A stretch of DNA of 64,000 nt. Source: Cercis canadensis. Lineage: Eukaryota; Streptophyta; Magnoliopsida; Fabales; Fabaceae. The notes beneath the pieces are model-generated. The model was given only the letters and a program-made list of their open reading frames with translations, was not told the origin of the DNA and did not search any database. The position numbers were made by a program, and so were the translations under genes. The stretch lies in NCBI GenBank assembly GCA_003255065.1, contig QAOA01001034.1, positions 151,779 through 215,778 on the forward strand, written 5' to 3'. Positions 50,603-63,546 of this stretch are shown here, piece after piece (position 1 is the first letter of the stretch; each line of letters starts with the position of its first letter).

Positions 50603-52724
50603 ATGGACTATTTGAAGGAACTAGAAGGAAAAAGAGTCCATGATTACCACCTTGTGAGCATGGATAAAATAGGAAGGCCTATATGGGTTCCGGGACCAGT
50701 CATAGTAGGCGCTGGTCCTTCTGGGCTTGCTGCAGCTGCCTGCCTTAAACAGAAAGGTATTCCAAGCCTAATCCTTGAAAGAGCTAATTGCTTAGCTTCA
50801 ATGTGGCAGCTCAAGACTTATGATCGCCTCCGCCTTCATCTTCCAAAGCAATTTTGCCAACTTCCTCTCATGCCATTTCCTAAAAATTTCCCCTCTTATC
50901 CAACCAAACAACAATTTTTGTCCTACTTGAAGGCTTATGCTGATCATTTTGACATAAAACCAGTTCTTGGCACCACAGTGGTTAGCGCCGAATTTGATCA
51001 TAGATGTGGGTATTGGAGGGTGAAGACTCAAGGGCTGAAAAAGGAAGAGGCTGCGGAGTATGTTAGTCAATGGCTGATTGTAGCTACTGGAGAGAATGCT
51101 GAGGAGTTAGTGCCTCAAATTGAAGGAATGGATGAATTTGTTGGGCCTATTGTTCACACTTGCTCATACAAAAGCGGCACCAAGTTTTGTGGTAAGAATG
51201 TTTTGGTGGTTGGATGTGGAAATTCAGGCATGGAGGTTTGTTTGGATCTCTGCAACTATAATGCTCGCCCATCCCTTGTGGTTAGAGATACGGTGAGCAC
51301 ATCTCAACTAAGATATTTTATCAATTTCTTGATGGAAAAATGATGTGTGTTTTGTCTTATATTCAGTTGACATAGTAATTCTCTTCAAACCCAGATTAGG
51401 AAATAAAAATGTAGCAAATATATACTTGATTTAAGTTGCAATATACTAATATAGTAATGTACAAATTAGTTTTAGTGTAATTGTATATTTATCAAATCTG
51501 CAGAGTATACTTGGAAGGTTAATTAATATGATAAGTTAACTGATGTAAGACCCATGCTTTTAACATAGCTGGAAACTGCGAAGTCAAGATATTCTACTAA
51601 TATATAATGGTATTTATACACTTATAGCAACAAGTTTCATTGTTCTCACACTTTCTTGGAATCCGTTTGCATGCGCAAACATGGCCAGCATGCCAAAACC
51701 TTCGATAACATAGCCTTTGAGTTCAAGCTTTCCTCTGCACGCACACAACAGTTGTCAGTATTTTCACAAGTATTTGGAAATATGAAAAAGATACAATTGT
51801 CATTATGTCATGTCTACAATTTCCTAAAAAGGGTCTTAAGCACCTTTTTAGTTTTTAATGTGATCTTTTCTTTTTTATTGCGGCAGGTGCATATCTTGCC
51901 TCAGCATATGTTTGGGAAATCAACTTTTGGTTTATCTATGTGTTTGCTCAAGTGGTTCCCCATACGCCTTGTGGATCAGTTTTTGCTTCTGATGTCACAT
52001 CTCATGCTTGGGGACACAGCTCAATTTGGACTTCATCGCCCCAAACATGGTCCTCTAGAGCTCAAGAACTTATGTGGCAAGACACCAGTTTTGGATGTTG
52101 GGACACTTGATCAGATCAAAAGTGGCAAAATTAAGGTTAGATCCTCACCTTCCCCCAATCAAATCCAAAAGGGCTTTCTTACCAATCTCTTTATTTATTT
52201 ACTTTTCATAATCAACCAAAGGGAAAGAAAAAAATTACATTTTTATTAATATCTAGTCTGCAATATATATAGGTTTGCCAAGGAATTAAAAGACTATCAC
52301 AGCATACAGTGGAGTTTGTTGATGGCAAAGTAGAAAATTTTGATGCCATCATTCTTGCAACTGGTTACAAAAGCAATGTACCCTCTTGGTTAAAGGTGCT
52401 TCCTTTTACACTTTGTTGCTAACTTTGGCATAGTTGTGGAACTTAGTCTTATATGACTAATAATATACTAATGGAAATATAATATATGGTGGTCAGGGTA
52501 CTGATATGTTTAGTGAGAAAGATGGGTTTCCCCGGAAGCCATTCCCAAATGGATGGAAAGGCGAAAATGGAATATACGCCGTAGGATTCACAAAACGTGG
52601 CCTGCTTGGTGCTTCTCTTGATGCAAAGAGGATTGCAGAAGACATTGAACATAGCTGGAAAGCTGCTGAGACCACGCATGTTTTGGAGTATACTTGTGCA
52701 CCACACCCAACTTGCATGATGTGA
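50603..52724 (+). CDS. YUC6: YUCCA flavin monooxygenase (auxin biosynthesis)
   Basis: Four exons, 50603-51292, 51887-52135, 52273-52395 and 52497-52724, all in phase 0 and GT-AG, give 429 residues, the normal family length. YUCCAs convert indole-3-pyruvate to indole-3-acetic acid with NADPH and O2, the rate-limiting step of auxin synthesis. Visible motifs: FAD-binding GAGPSG (36-41), FMO signature FxGxxxHxxxY (F179...H185...Y189), NADPH-binding GCGNSG (204-209), the linking ATGEN (161-165), and the C-terminal [14 protein letters not shown] start at [14 protein letters not shown] because it matches the YUC2/YUC6 clade N-terminus and is the first ATG in frame. The assignment to YUC6 rather than YUC2 is tentative. 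All catalytic and cofactor motifs are intact, so the gene looks functional. No transmembrane segment; cytosolic or ER-surface location expected. Confidence 0.95.
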
Positions 52725-55700
52725 TGAGAAAGATACATATGTTTTAAGGATATGCGAAAGAAAAAGATCAAAAATTAAAAGATATATGGCCCTTCATGGT
52801 GCCTTTGACACAATGCATGCTTTGTATCAGAACAGTTCCCATTTGAGAACAGCATGACTCCCAAAAAGAGGAAAAGGAACTTGAGAAAAGAAAAGAAAAA
52901 GAAGCATATAGCTAGGATGAGTGATTCCTAGCTATCCTTAAAAGATCTTGGGCATGTATAGTATTAATTTGATGCGTATTTTTAGCTTGGTGGGCTGAAA
53001 TTAATTAGAGGGTTTGTCCTATTATAAATCTGTATATCTTGTACATTGACATACTACCTAGCTAGCTAGTTAAAATTCTTTTGAGATCTCAGAGAAAGGG
53101 AAGGCATATTTTGGTTTTAATGTTATATCTCTTAGGTAGTGCTGATGGTGATATATAGAAATTGTAATGGATGCGAAAAATGAGTTTATAGAAATTATGT
53201 GATGTTTCTATCAATTTGACCTTGTTGTATAAATTATTGATAAACAGATAATTTCTCGCTTTTCTGATATATATAACTCTACTAACTTAGAGCTGGCTGG
53301 GGGACCATCAAAAATCTTATTCTGATGGAAAAACATAGAAAGAAAAGTCATTCAAAAAGAGAGAAAAAAACAATAGCATAAAAAGAAAAGTCCCATTAGA
53401 CTATGAAAAGTGGCCCTCTGGTTAGCTATATAACATATGCAGGGGTTACCTTTTTCAATATTTTACGTGTTAAATGAATTGCTTTAATCGTTATCTCTTT
53501 CTCTTCTCATTGCATGCCTCATTGCCAGGCCTTTCCATCGTCATCAGGAATTCGGACCACCTTTGCTAATAGCTAGCTACCCTTCTCCTTATTCGAAGTC
53601 CACAAAATCTCTGCCAACACTTGGATGGGCTGGATGGGTCTAATAAATGTATGACAAGTTAGGGATGAAAATTAAAGTCCATTGCATGCTTAAAACTTTG
53701 AATTCAACGCTAGGAGGCTGTAGAAGAACAATTAGAATTCAAAAACTAGTAGTGAGAATCTAAAAGGACAGATTAAGACTTCCCACTTCAACTCTTCAAT
53801 GCTAATATATATATATATATCAAATTTTTCTTCTAAGAAAACATATTCATCATTATGGATTATCAATATGCTCAGTCTCTCATTCACACTGAATTAAATG
53901 TTTTTCAATGTATCTCCCCTTACAGATAATATATATCTTCAATTTATTAAATAATAATACAGTGTTGAAATTAATGCATAATTATGTTTAAGTGCAGTAA
54001 TCATATAAAAATTGTGTTAGGCTTCGTATTCTCTTATCATATGACAAAAGAAAAGATTGATTGATGTTGTTCTCATCCAATTTATGGACAATAGTTTTTG
54101 GTTATATGATGGTATAGAGATTTAGATACATATTTTTTTAAAAAATATTTAAATTTTTCACTACTAAACCATGCCTGTGATATTATGAAATAATGATTTT
54201 AAAGAGGAAATATAGATAAGATACTGTTTGAAATATAGATAAGATACTGTTTAAATAGTAGAGTACATAGATCTCCCACAAATTAATTTCATAAATTACA
54301 TAAACATGAACTCCATATATTTATAAACCTAATAGGTACCAATAGATATTGGCTCAAGAAGCAAACAAGTGCAACATTCCTCTTATTATCTCGAGTTGGA
54401 ATTGGCTGGGAGAATTAATGCGGGAAGAAAATCTTATTTATTCATTAGGCCCCAACGTACATAAATAAGCTTGGACTGGCCTACTTAGATAATCCCTAAC
54501 TGTACAACTGGAAAACAACTACATAAACTTTCCTTATTTTAAATTTTAGCAAGCATTGTGTTTCATAAATTACATATACCTCTCTTATTATTAGATTTAA
54601 CATAATATAAACGTACGTATTTCTTCTTTATGTTATATCGAAAATCAAAATAAGTGAGGCTTGTGTAATTTACAAATGTTTGTACAATTTTATCAAAGGT
54701 CAAGAAAAGGTTTGTGTAATTCATCTCCGATTTGATTTGAATTCGTAAATTCATATTTTACTCATAGAACAAGGAGAAAGCTAGTAAAATCCCAAGGAAT
54801 TGGGCTAATAGTGAAGGTGAATATGTTATATGTGGTTAGGTACTGGGTTTGATTCCTAGTTTTACTAATTTATTGGGGTTAAGCAATGAGAAAGCCTTGA
54901 AAGTTGAAACATGTACAGCAATTATTTTGCCACTACGTCGATAATCTAGTTGGAGAAGGATCCAAGGCACTCTAGCATTACTCATAGAAAAAAAGAACTT
55001 AACTAAGTGAGAAAAAGACAATCCAAATATAGTATCAGCAATATGTACACAGGACTTTAAATTTATTTAATATTGCACAATAGGTACTTATAAACGCATG
55101 TTATATATAACCCACTATATATATATATATATGTGTGTGTGTATGTATGTATGTGAGTTCCCAGTGTAATGTAAAATATTGCTAAAAAGAGAAGGTCTAA
55201 TAAAACTTCATTTGGATTTATTGAAAATGACAATATATTGTTGTAATGGAGAGAAAATTGGTTAGGGTTTAAAGATTACGCTGTTGGTGTGTTCTATTCC
55301 GACCGAATTGAGTTGGTGAGCCCTTACGACAGTTATTAATTCCAATCCACACGTATATATACATATATACACACACATTTATCAGCATCAAAGGGTTTTC
55401 TCATTTGTACAGTTGAGTTAAATAGAGAGGACCAGCAATATTGTGTGCCCTACTTATATTATTGCATGACCCATCAGATCCCCTTAATTCCTCTTCCTGC
55501 CGACCATTTTCATCATCTTTTGACCTTTTAACCTATCTTCATCTTAGAAATCATAATTCACAAACAAAAAGAAAGAAATCTAGCCAACATTTTGGGATCA
55601 ATTGAAGCAAAATGTTTCTTATATATAAGATAATGCAGCTTTTTAGATTTCATCGTGTTTCACCTTCTCCCACTAACATTGTTTTGTTTTCGTACAGATT

Positions 55701-58700
55701 CCCACTAACATATTAATCATGGATTCCGATCATTTTAATTATACGAATTTAAATTTATATGTATAACAATTTAAGTTTTCTTTAATTTTCTTTTCGTTCT
55801 CTCTCATATATCTATATGTCTATATACACTCAGATATATATAGATACCCATATATATACACCTGATGACATTTTGAGGTCTTATTGATAAAATAAACTTG
55901 CATGGTTTGGTTGATACCCAAAAAGAAAACAATGAAATAGAATTTAGACAAATATATAAAAATTAAAATAAAAACCTAGAATCTGAACAACTGCAGTATT
56001 GTCATTAGACAAGAAGCAGTTCATGAATGTTCAAACTAGTTTATAAATTAATGCTACATTTTTCGAAATTTGTTGAAATCTGAATTTTTTTGCTTTGGAA
56101 ATCTATTTCAAATATAATTATGTTGGCCCGATTGGACCTAATGCCCTAACTTAAATTATGAATTAATTTGACCAATCATGCAGTTTCAATTAATTACAAA
56201 GTTACTATTCATCCAATTTTGTTAAAGTACAAGGGGTGCAATTCTCAGATTAGAATTTATTTTAATATTGGTTAATCTTCATTCATATATATATAGTGGC
56301 GTAGAATTAAAATGACCACATTTATTTTGGTACGCAATTAGATTAAGACTATCTAGAATAAAAACAATCTAATTTTCGCAGCAGCTTGATCATATGACAA
56401 CATCCGGTCGATTAAAGTGACAGCCAACATCAAACTCATATCTGAAAAAATTCATATAAATTATAAATGGAAGGGATTTCATGAAAGAAACATAAAGAAA
56501 CGTACATATATATACAAGATTATATCAGATTTGATGTTTTTCATTTGTAGTGATCTAATCTTATCTATTTCAACAACTTGGTCATGGATGGGAGTGAAGT
56601 TATATATTTTGATAGATTTTTTAGTTATACAACGGCATGGAAATTTGAATCTTTGACTTTGGAGAAACTATTCTCATCACTTGACTACATGTATAGTGAC
56701 TTATATATATACAAATAGATGGTTGATAGATCAATTAGGGAAGAGTGTTAACGTCACTTATAGATAGTTGCTCTTTGTAAGCTAGGATTGCAAGGGTAAT
56801 GAAACTTCTCGATTAAACGGTAATGATAGAGATTATAAGCTGAAGGTAGCATATAGCTAGGTGGTAGATATATATAATGACAATGTTATCATTGATAATA
56901 TTGGTGAGTGTGATAGCGATAGGAATAATGATAATATGATGATTGTGATGCTAGTGGGACGGCATTAGCATGAGGACTCGAGATTAAGACAAGCATTACA
57001 TCCGAAGAGGATCATTTTAAGTACTTTGGTCAATTAGGGAACTGATGCTGAACGTTCATACTTTCAACAAACAAATATAAGACAATCTTTTTCTTAGTAT
57101 AAGACATTCTTACATATTAGTTAAGTGTATTTAGTTATACATCTAAGAAAAAAAAAAGAGTACTTAGTAATATGTCAATAATTTGGATTTTTATCCTCTT
57201 CGAACTCAAAATGTACCTTTTACTTCAATAACTATGTAACAAGGGACTGAAGTATAGAACATCTTGCTTTCTAGCACTAATAGAGATGTCGTTAGACCGA
57301 TCCGTTATTGCTAATGCTGCCATCATTCTATTATTATTATTATTTTGTTTGGGTGCCTTTTGAAGGGGTTAGGAATGGGATGATAAAGTTTGCAGTTATG
57401 AGCGGCTGCATGAGCCTCAACTTTCAACTACGATCTTGAAAGATTTGCCCTACAACTATACCTTAGAAATACTAAATGGTCCAGATCACACGTGATACCT
57501 CAGGAAAATTGTATATCTTAACCCAGGTGCAGCTTTCCTATTGTGCAGGTACATAGGGAGCACATGCTGATCAATCTGCACCATACATTTTCTCATGTAT
57601 TTTTACTCACTTTAATATACGTGGTCCAAAATATTTATTATAATAACCGTCTGATTGGGTATCATATATTTTTCTGCAGGACCATTTGCCATTAGTTATA
57701 CATCTAGAAATACATGACTATTGAGGGTGACTTTGGGTTAGAGTACCGTTACTGCTTGCCTAAGCCTAGCTAGCTATTTCAAGAAGGAAGACAAATGATT
57801 GACGCTTGTCTGATAAAGTCACTCAATTCCATACAATTAACCATACAATGAGCATATGTTAGTCGTAAAAATGTCAGGATCTCATTATCTTATCAAATTA
57901 GAAAGTTTGATTAGTCTTCACAGGCTGATGTGTCTGCAGATTTAGGTCATGCTTGGTAGGGATAAAAGTGGGTGGAGTGAAAATGACGATGAGCTTGATT
58001 TGGTTAGACAATAAAAGGGATGAAATGAAAATAGACTGGTAGTCATTTGCATTCCACCCTTAATAAATATATTCAACTAAAATTGGAATGAAAATAAGGT
58101 GAAAATGTAATTAAACCTAAAGAAATTAATTTTTCACAGCTCTCTATTTTCATTTTCTCTTTATTTTTCAAATGTTAATTTTCGACCTCTACTAGACCTT
58201 GAATTATTACTTTTTATTTAGGGTTCAAGAATGATTATATCATTAACAAGTCTCTTACCCAACAAAAGAAAAACTATTGAGCTTGAATTTAGGTAAAATG
58301 TACACTCATGACTCATCAAGAGTGATGAGATACCCCTAATACGAAAACCCATTAAGTTTTGAAACATGAGCAAAGCACCATCACAAATTTATGTTGAAAC
58401 TCAATTTAATTATAAGAGTATGAACCACGAAAATTGAACCCCCTAATCACAAAAGGCTTTTATATATTATGCTGTACGTCAAGGAATCAACTAGAGGCCT
58501 AAAATCAGAATAGTTATAGTAGCTTCTAAGTTGTAACATACCAAAGCAGAATGATTATATCTTTTATACACCAGTTGAATATGTTGTTACCATGGGCTAA
58601 AATGATAGAGAAGTTGAGGAAATTGTGTCGGCCAAATTGAAGTCCGATTCCCAACTGAGAAGCTGCAGGACGTAACGTGACTTTCATGGACATAACGAAC

Positions 58701-60598
58701 AATGATTGCTTAATTTGGCGAATGAGGTTTGTCGGCCAAAGCAACTATATAAGACCACTGTTAATTCTAGCTCCTAGACCTTAAAAAACAGCTTGTCCCT
58801 AACCTAGCAGATTACAATATAGCGTTAAGAGCAAAATTCTTGAGAATAATAATGGGGTCCTAGGACAAAAAAGGGATATTGATTTACTGAGTAGTGGGAA
58901 AAGAACACACACACACACATCATTTTGGGAGAAGTTTGGCATGAAAACGGATATTTGTCTGTGCTCACTTTATTACGTATATGAAAAGGGCAAGACATGC
59001 AGGCTGGGTGTGCGTGTGAGCGTGAACATGACGAGTCGTCAGAAGGCATTAGTGAGTGAGGGAAGGAGAAAGAGAGGCTATATAGAGAGAGCGGTTGAGC
59101 AAAGAAATTAGTTCAGTCATAAGAAAGGAATTTCTTAGATGGGTACTTCTCATCTTTGTACACTTAAGAAGAGGCTTCTCTATGGAACTCGGTTTTTTGG
59201 ACTTATATATGGACCACCACTTGCAACTTGTCTTCTTCAATCATTAAGAGCAATCCTCACTCCACATGTTATGGGATTCCAAAGCAAAGAGATTGCAGAG
59301 AAGTTGCACTTTCCACTTTGGTGAAATCTCCCCATCTCTCTCTCTTTGGGATTGGCCCCCTTGAGAGCCATCCCAATTTGTTATTGTCATCATAATACAA
59401 AAGAGCAGTCGCACATTTGCTACTGCACACAAAAGCATGATCTACTAATTTTGATCATACCACAGAAAATGGTCTTGTTATCTTCTGCTAGGAATCTCAA
59501 CAAATGGTTTATGAGGAAAAAGCAAATAGTTAGGTGAAACCTATCAAAGATGCCGGTTTTCTAGCATTTGTCATCTTGTGATCAAAATCAAACCCTTTGT
59601 TTTCCTAGATGTCATAGATTGCAGGGAAGAATAAAGAGCACCCCTAATAATGTGTGGACCATCTGTTAGTCAACACAATATGTATCTCTTTCAATTCTTG
59701 AGTCTCTCAATTTCTCAAATCATCTGATTACATATATGATATATCTATGTACGAAGAGATAGCAAGCTTTTCAATTGATGGGAAGTGTGACAATTCATCA
59801 TACAAGCTCCAGTGTTTTAAAGTTAAGAGTACTACTATTGTGTGGTAGAAATGAAGTCAATTGGGCAATTATGGTTATAACAGAAACAGAGCTACCAAAA
59901 TATAATATTCTGAGGAAACCCCTTTAATTACCCAATCACCAATATAGAACAGCAAGAAAGGAGCTTCTTGATTTCCCTATTGTTGCCTGAAAGGGGAGAC
60001 TCCAACTCAGTAAGGGCACTTTTGTGCAGTGGCAATGACCCCATCTTCTTGGAATTTCAATGGATACCAGTCTCTGCCCCAAAAATGGGGCCAGGTGCAT
60101 ATAACAACAAATATATTGGGAATCAATTTTGGCTTGGCTATTACTGGGATTCCTAACTTGGCCTTCACTTGTTGAGTAGGTGGGAAGATGGCATGGGATC
60201 CACCACCATGTATGCATGCTGCTTAGTGGAGAACTTGAGATTCTGTTCTGTACCTAGTCTTCTCCTACTCCTCCATTCCTTCTCTAACTATCTGGATTTT
60301 TCTTCCAAGTGCATGCTCTTTTCATTCATTTCGCTATTCAAACATGTGATGGTATACATGTCCACGCACATATAAACTCTGCCTCCCTGCTATATCTAAT
60401 ATATAATAGGGTATGGACCAAATGGGCTTCCTTGTGAAACAAGTAGTTGGTCAAGAATGCTTGGGCTGGATTACACAACACAACATTCTCTTCTCATTTG
60501 CAAATTGCAAGGGATCCACTTCAATAATCCATTTGAGTTTTAGGTAAAAATGCCAAGACAAATGCTATTTGTGCTGAAAGCTCTTACCAAAATCGTCT
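52725..60598. other. Long intergenic stretch
   Basis: About the first 300 bases are probably the YUCCA 3' UTR. The rest is AT-rich with TA/TG microsatellites (about 53806-53820 and 55110-55153). A candidate short transcript at 59078-59327 is listed separately. No spliced gene recognised. Confidence 0.5.
59139..59327 (+). CDS. Candidate small open reading frame (62 codons with stop) behind a TATA box
   Basis: CTATATAG at 59078-59085 is followed by a ~55-base leader and ATGGGTACTTCTC at 59139. The predicted peptide begins MGTSHLCTLKKRLLYGTRFF. I recognise no family; it is not a DVL/ROTUNDIFOLIA peptide. It may equally be a non-coding transcript or chance. Confidence 0.2.
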
Positions 60599-60800
60599 TT
60601 CCTAATCATGTGGCTGCTCCCATATCGTTAACAACATATATAAGTCATCAGGTGAAGACTCAAGAAAACTTAAGGCAAAAATGCCAACAGAAATGCTATT
60701 TGCACTGAAAGAATATTTACCAAGATTGTCATTTTCAACTGATGTGGCTACCTCCATATGAAAAGATACATATTATCAGCTGAAGATTGCCACTAAAACA
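60541..60800 (+). repeat. Diverged tandem repeat, period ~130
   Basis: TAGGTAAAAATGCCAAGACA at 60541 recurs as AAGGCAAAAATGCCAACAGA at about 60671. Both are followed by AATGCTATTTG, a CTGAAAG block, TACCAARAT and ATGTGGCT. It is then copied again by the artefactual duplication across N at 60833. Confidence 0.75.
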
Positions 60801-61067
60801 CAATTCATGCTAATTCGGTAGAAAAACTCAGANTTCCTAATCATGTGGCTGCTCCCATATCATTAACAACAGATATAAGTCATCAGGTGAAGACTCAAGA
60901 AAACTTAAGGCAAAAATGCCAACAGAAATGCTATTTGCACTGAAATAATATTTACCAAGATTGTCATTTTCAACTGAGGTGGCTACCTCCATATGAAAAG
61001 ATACATATTATCAGCTGAAGATTGCCACTAAAACACAATTCATGCCAATTCGGTAGAAAAACTCAGA
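60599..61067. repeat. Direct duplication across an N join (probable assembly artefact)
   Basis: 60599-60832 and 60834-61067 are both 234 bases and differ at a handful of positions; N at 60833 is the only separator. Confidence 0.88.
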
Positions 61068-62043
61068 TAGAATAATACAATTTGCAAAAACTAATAGGAT
61101 CAGAGTTGACATAATCCAAGCTTCACATCAAAACTTTTAAGTAGATCTAATAAGTTTAAATTGTGTCAACGTAACAAGTAGTATGAGTTTGATTAGTAGC
61201 ATAACTCTTTAAAATTTTTATGGTACATGTTTGTGCCAGCATGAAGCATCATCTTCTGCCACATCCTTTTTTTTTTTTCATTGACTAAATTTTTTTTAGC
61301 ATTTAGTCGATTGCAACTAACTATATCCAAACATTAAATTGATTTTCTCACTCTTACAAAAAAAAATTTGATTTTCTCACAATTAATACTTTTAAAATCA
61401 ATTTTTTAGAGACTCTATTTTTTCATAGCTAATCCAAACATACATTTACCAATAAAAGCAACTATATAGAACTTTTGATTCTAACTGAAAATCTTTTGAA
61501 AATTGTTGTTCTCGTTTTGACCAGTTTAGCCTCAATTTATAATCCAATAAATAATATTCTACAATCATTTCTTACCATTTTTAGTAATTTGGTATGTAAA
61601 AGGGATTTTCTATATACAAATTAATTATTGTAAAATCGTTTCTCAAATAACATATCCAAACGTAAAACTAATTTTTTAAAAATCAATTCTTCCAAAATTA
61701 AACCCACTCGTGATCAATTCTTTGAAAAGTTTATTTTTTGCAGCTAAACTAAGCATGCGCTAAACTTTTTTTCTTTACTACTGAACATACACTGAACTTT
61801 CCTCTTCAAATATACACAACATTGGGCCAGAATATCAGGCCCGAGTGAAGTGGCATTGATGGGCTCCAAGCCTCCACCTTGCTTCTATTTAGAATCTATT
61901 TTATCGGGCCACTTCCCTATTGGGCCACCATTCGTCTTCCGTTATTGTGACCATGCGTTGGCCGCCCAGCTAAGTCCATTTCTTGTGAACGGCCCATATG
62001 CATAGTAGCATGGGCCCAAATAATTAGAAATGGACAAACAATG
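61068..62043. other. Intergenic
   Basis: AT-rich to 61800; a short GC-balanced stretch follows to the hAT element. No gene seen. Confidence 0.45.
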
Positions 62044-62051
62044 GTGGCACC

Positions 62052-62701
62052 CTAGGAAGCACAGGACACTAGACACGATACGAAATGAGACACGGGACAC
62101 GAAAAATTTTAAAAAATTGCAAGACACGATATGATATGATATATATATATTAAACAACACAAATAAAATTCTAAGAAAAGATTGAACATTTACATCATAT
62201 TCTCTCACTAAAAAAAAGAACATAAAACACACTTGTATGAAATATTAATATCCCTTCCAAAATAAATACAATTACAAAGGATATTACTAAAGTCATTCTA
62301 ATCAATCCCTTTAACACAAAAAATAGTCAAGGAATATAAACTATTCATTCTAATCTATCAATTCCTTAACATATTTACTACATACAAGTAAAAAGATTAA
62401 AGTCTGTTAATCTTGTTAATTGGCCTCAATAGCCTCTTCAAGATAATTCTTATCTCCATCATCAATAAAAATTATGGCCTCCATTTTTGGTTCATCAAGT
62501 AAGAGGTTAACAACATTTTTTTATCCCATAATCATCAAGTGAGAGGTTAACCTCTTCATAAAAAAAAAATGGGAAAAAATGAAATGTCATGTCCATGCCA
62601 TGAGTTGTGTGTCCAAGCTTAAAAAAATTATTTTTTATTTAAACACGTCTGTATGCGTGTCAAACATGTGTCGTGGCTTTGTTTATGTCCATACTTCCTA
62701 G
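62052..62701 (-). mobile_element. Short non-autonomous hAT element, same family as 44992-47273
   Basis: Starts CTAGGAAGCACAGGACAC and ends CATACTTCCTAG, with perfect 8-base flanks GTGGCACC (62044-62051 and 62702-62709). The left end resembles that of the larger element (CTTAGAAGCACTGGGACG). On the minus strand at about 62429-62520 a short frame reads VNLLLDEPKMEAIIFIDDGD, clearly related to SLDEPEIEAVLIADGG at the transposase C-terminus of the larger copy. The rest of the gene is gone. It is therefore a deletion derivative of a coding hAT, not a random MITE. Confidence 0.9.
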
Positions 62702-62709
62702 GTGGCACC

Positions 62710-63546
62710 CTACAAACCTCAGTAGGCATTGAGCCTATACTTCAAAAGGCAAGTCCAAAAAAAAAACTCAGTGGACTATTCACCCCAACATGATTATACA
62801 TGTGTTTGGAACATCTTATAATTAAAATAAATTGATTTGATTTAAGAATAAATGATTTGCTAATTATATAAAAAATGATAAGATTTGTAACTACTAATAT
62901 AATACACATAAAATTATTTGTAAATCTATTTTTTTTTTATTTGCCAATATTTTTAGATCAATTCAATTCTCAAGTTTCATCTGGTTCCAAACAAGTTTAA
63001 TGAAAGAATTGATTTACAAATCAATTCTATTCTTAAAATTTTGTAGTTCCAAACAGACTATAAAAAATAACCTCTTTCAATCAAATGATACCATGAATAG
63101 GACAATTCATTCCTTCTTTTCTTTCTTTCTTTTTTTTTATTTTTCAATTCAGGTGTACGTACAGCTTGAATTGCAGAGAGTGCCTATGCTATGTTATAAT
63201 TTGCAGCTGAGATGTAAATAACAATATCAATCAGATGAACCCTACGCAATACTTTAATATAGTTGAAAAAAGGGAAAAGAAACCAAAAGAAAAGGTCCAT
63301 TAATCTTGGCTCAACTCAAGTGCCTTCAGCTTCAATTAACTCCCTAGAAAGAGAGCAATTTCCCGAAAGGAACTGAACTTTCTCTCCTAATGTTGTGTCA
63401 ATGAAACAATTGAAGAAAGTAAAATTTAAATTATTTAGACACACAAGACAGCTAATATATATATCATCCATGACCATGAACATGAGATGAATAAAGCAAG
63501 AAAATCACAATTAATCACTGAGTTGAAAATCAAGAGAAAGGCAAGC
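62710..63546. other. 3' flank of the OVATE gene and AT-rich intergenic DNA
   Basis: No further gene or repeat seen; about 63250-63546 is probably 3' UTR. Confidence 0.45.

Noticed and set aside
51656-52249. 197-codon frame inside the YUCCA gene
   Set aside because: It is intron 1 read through into exon 2; the spliced model explains the coding part fully.
59346-59376. Hairpin TTGGGATTGGC / GCCATCCCAA as a microRNA precursor
   Set aside because: The stem is only ~10 pairs with a bulge, far too short for a plant pre-miRNA, and contains no known miRNA sequence.
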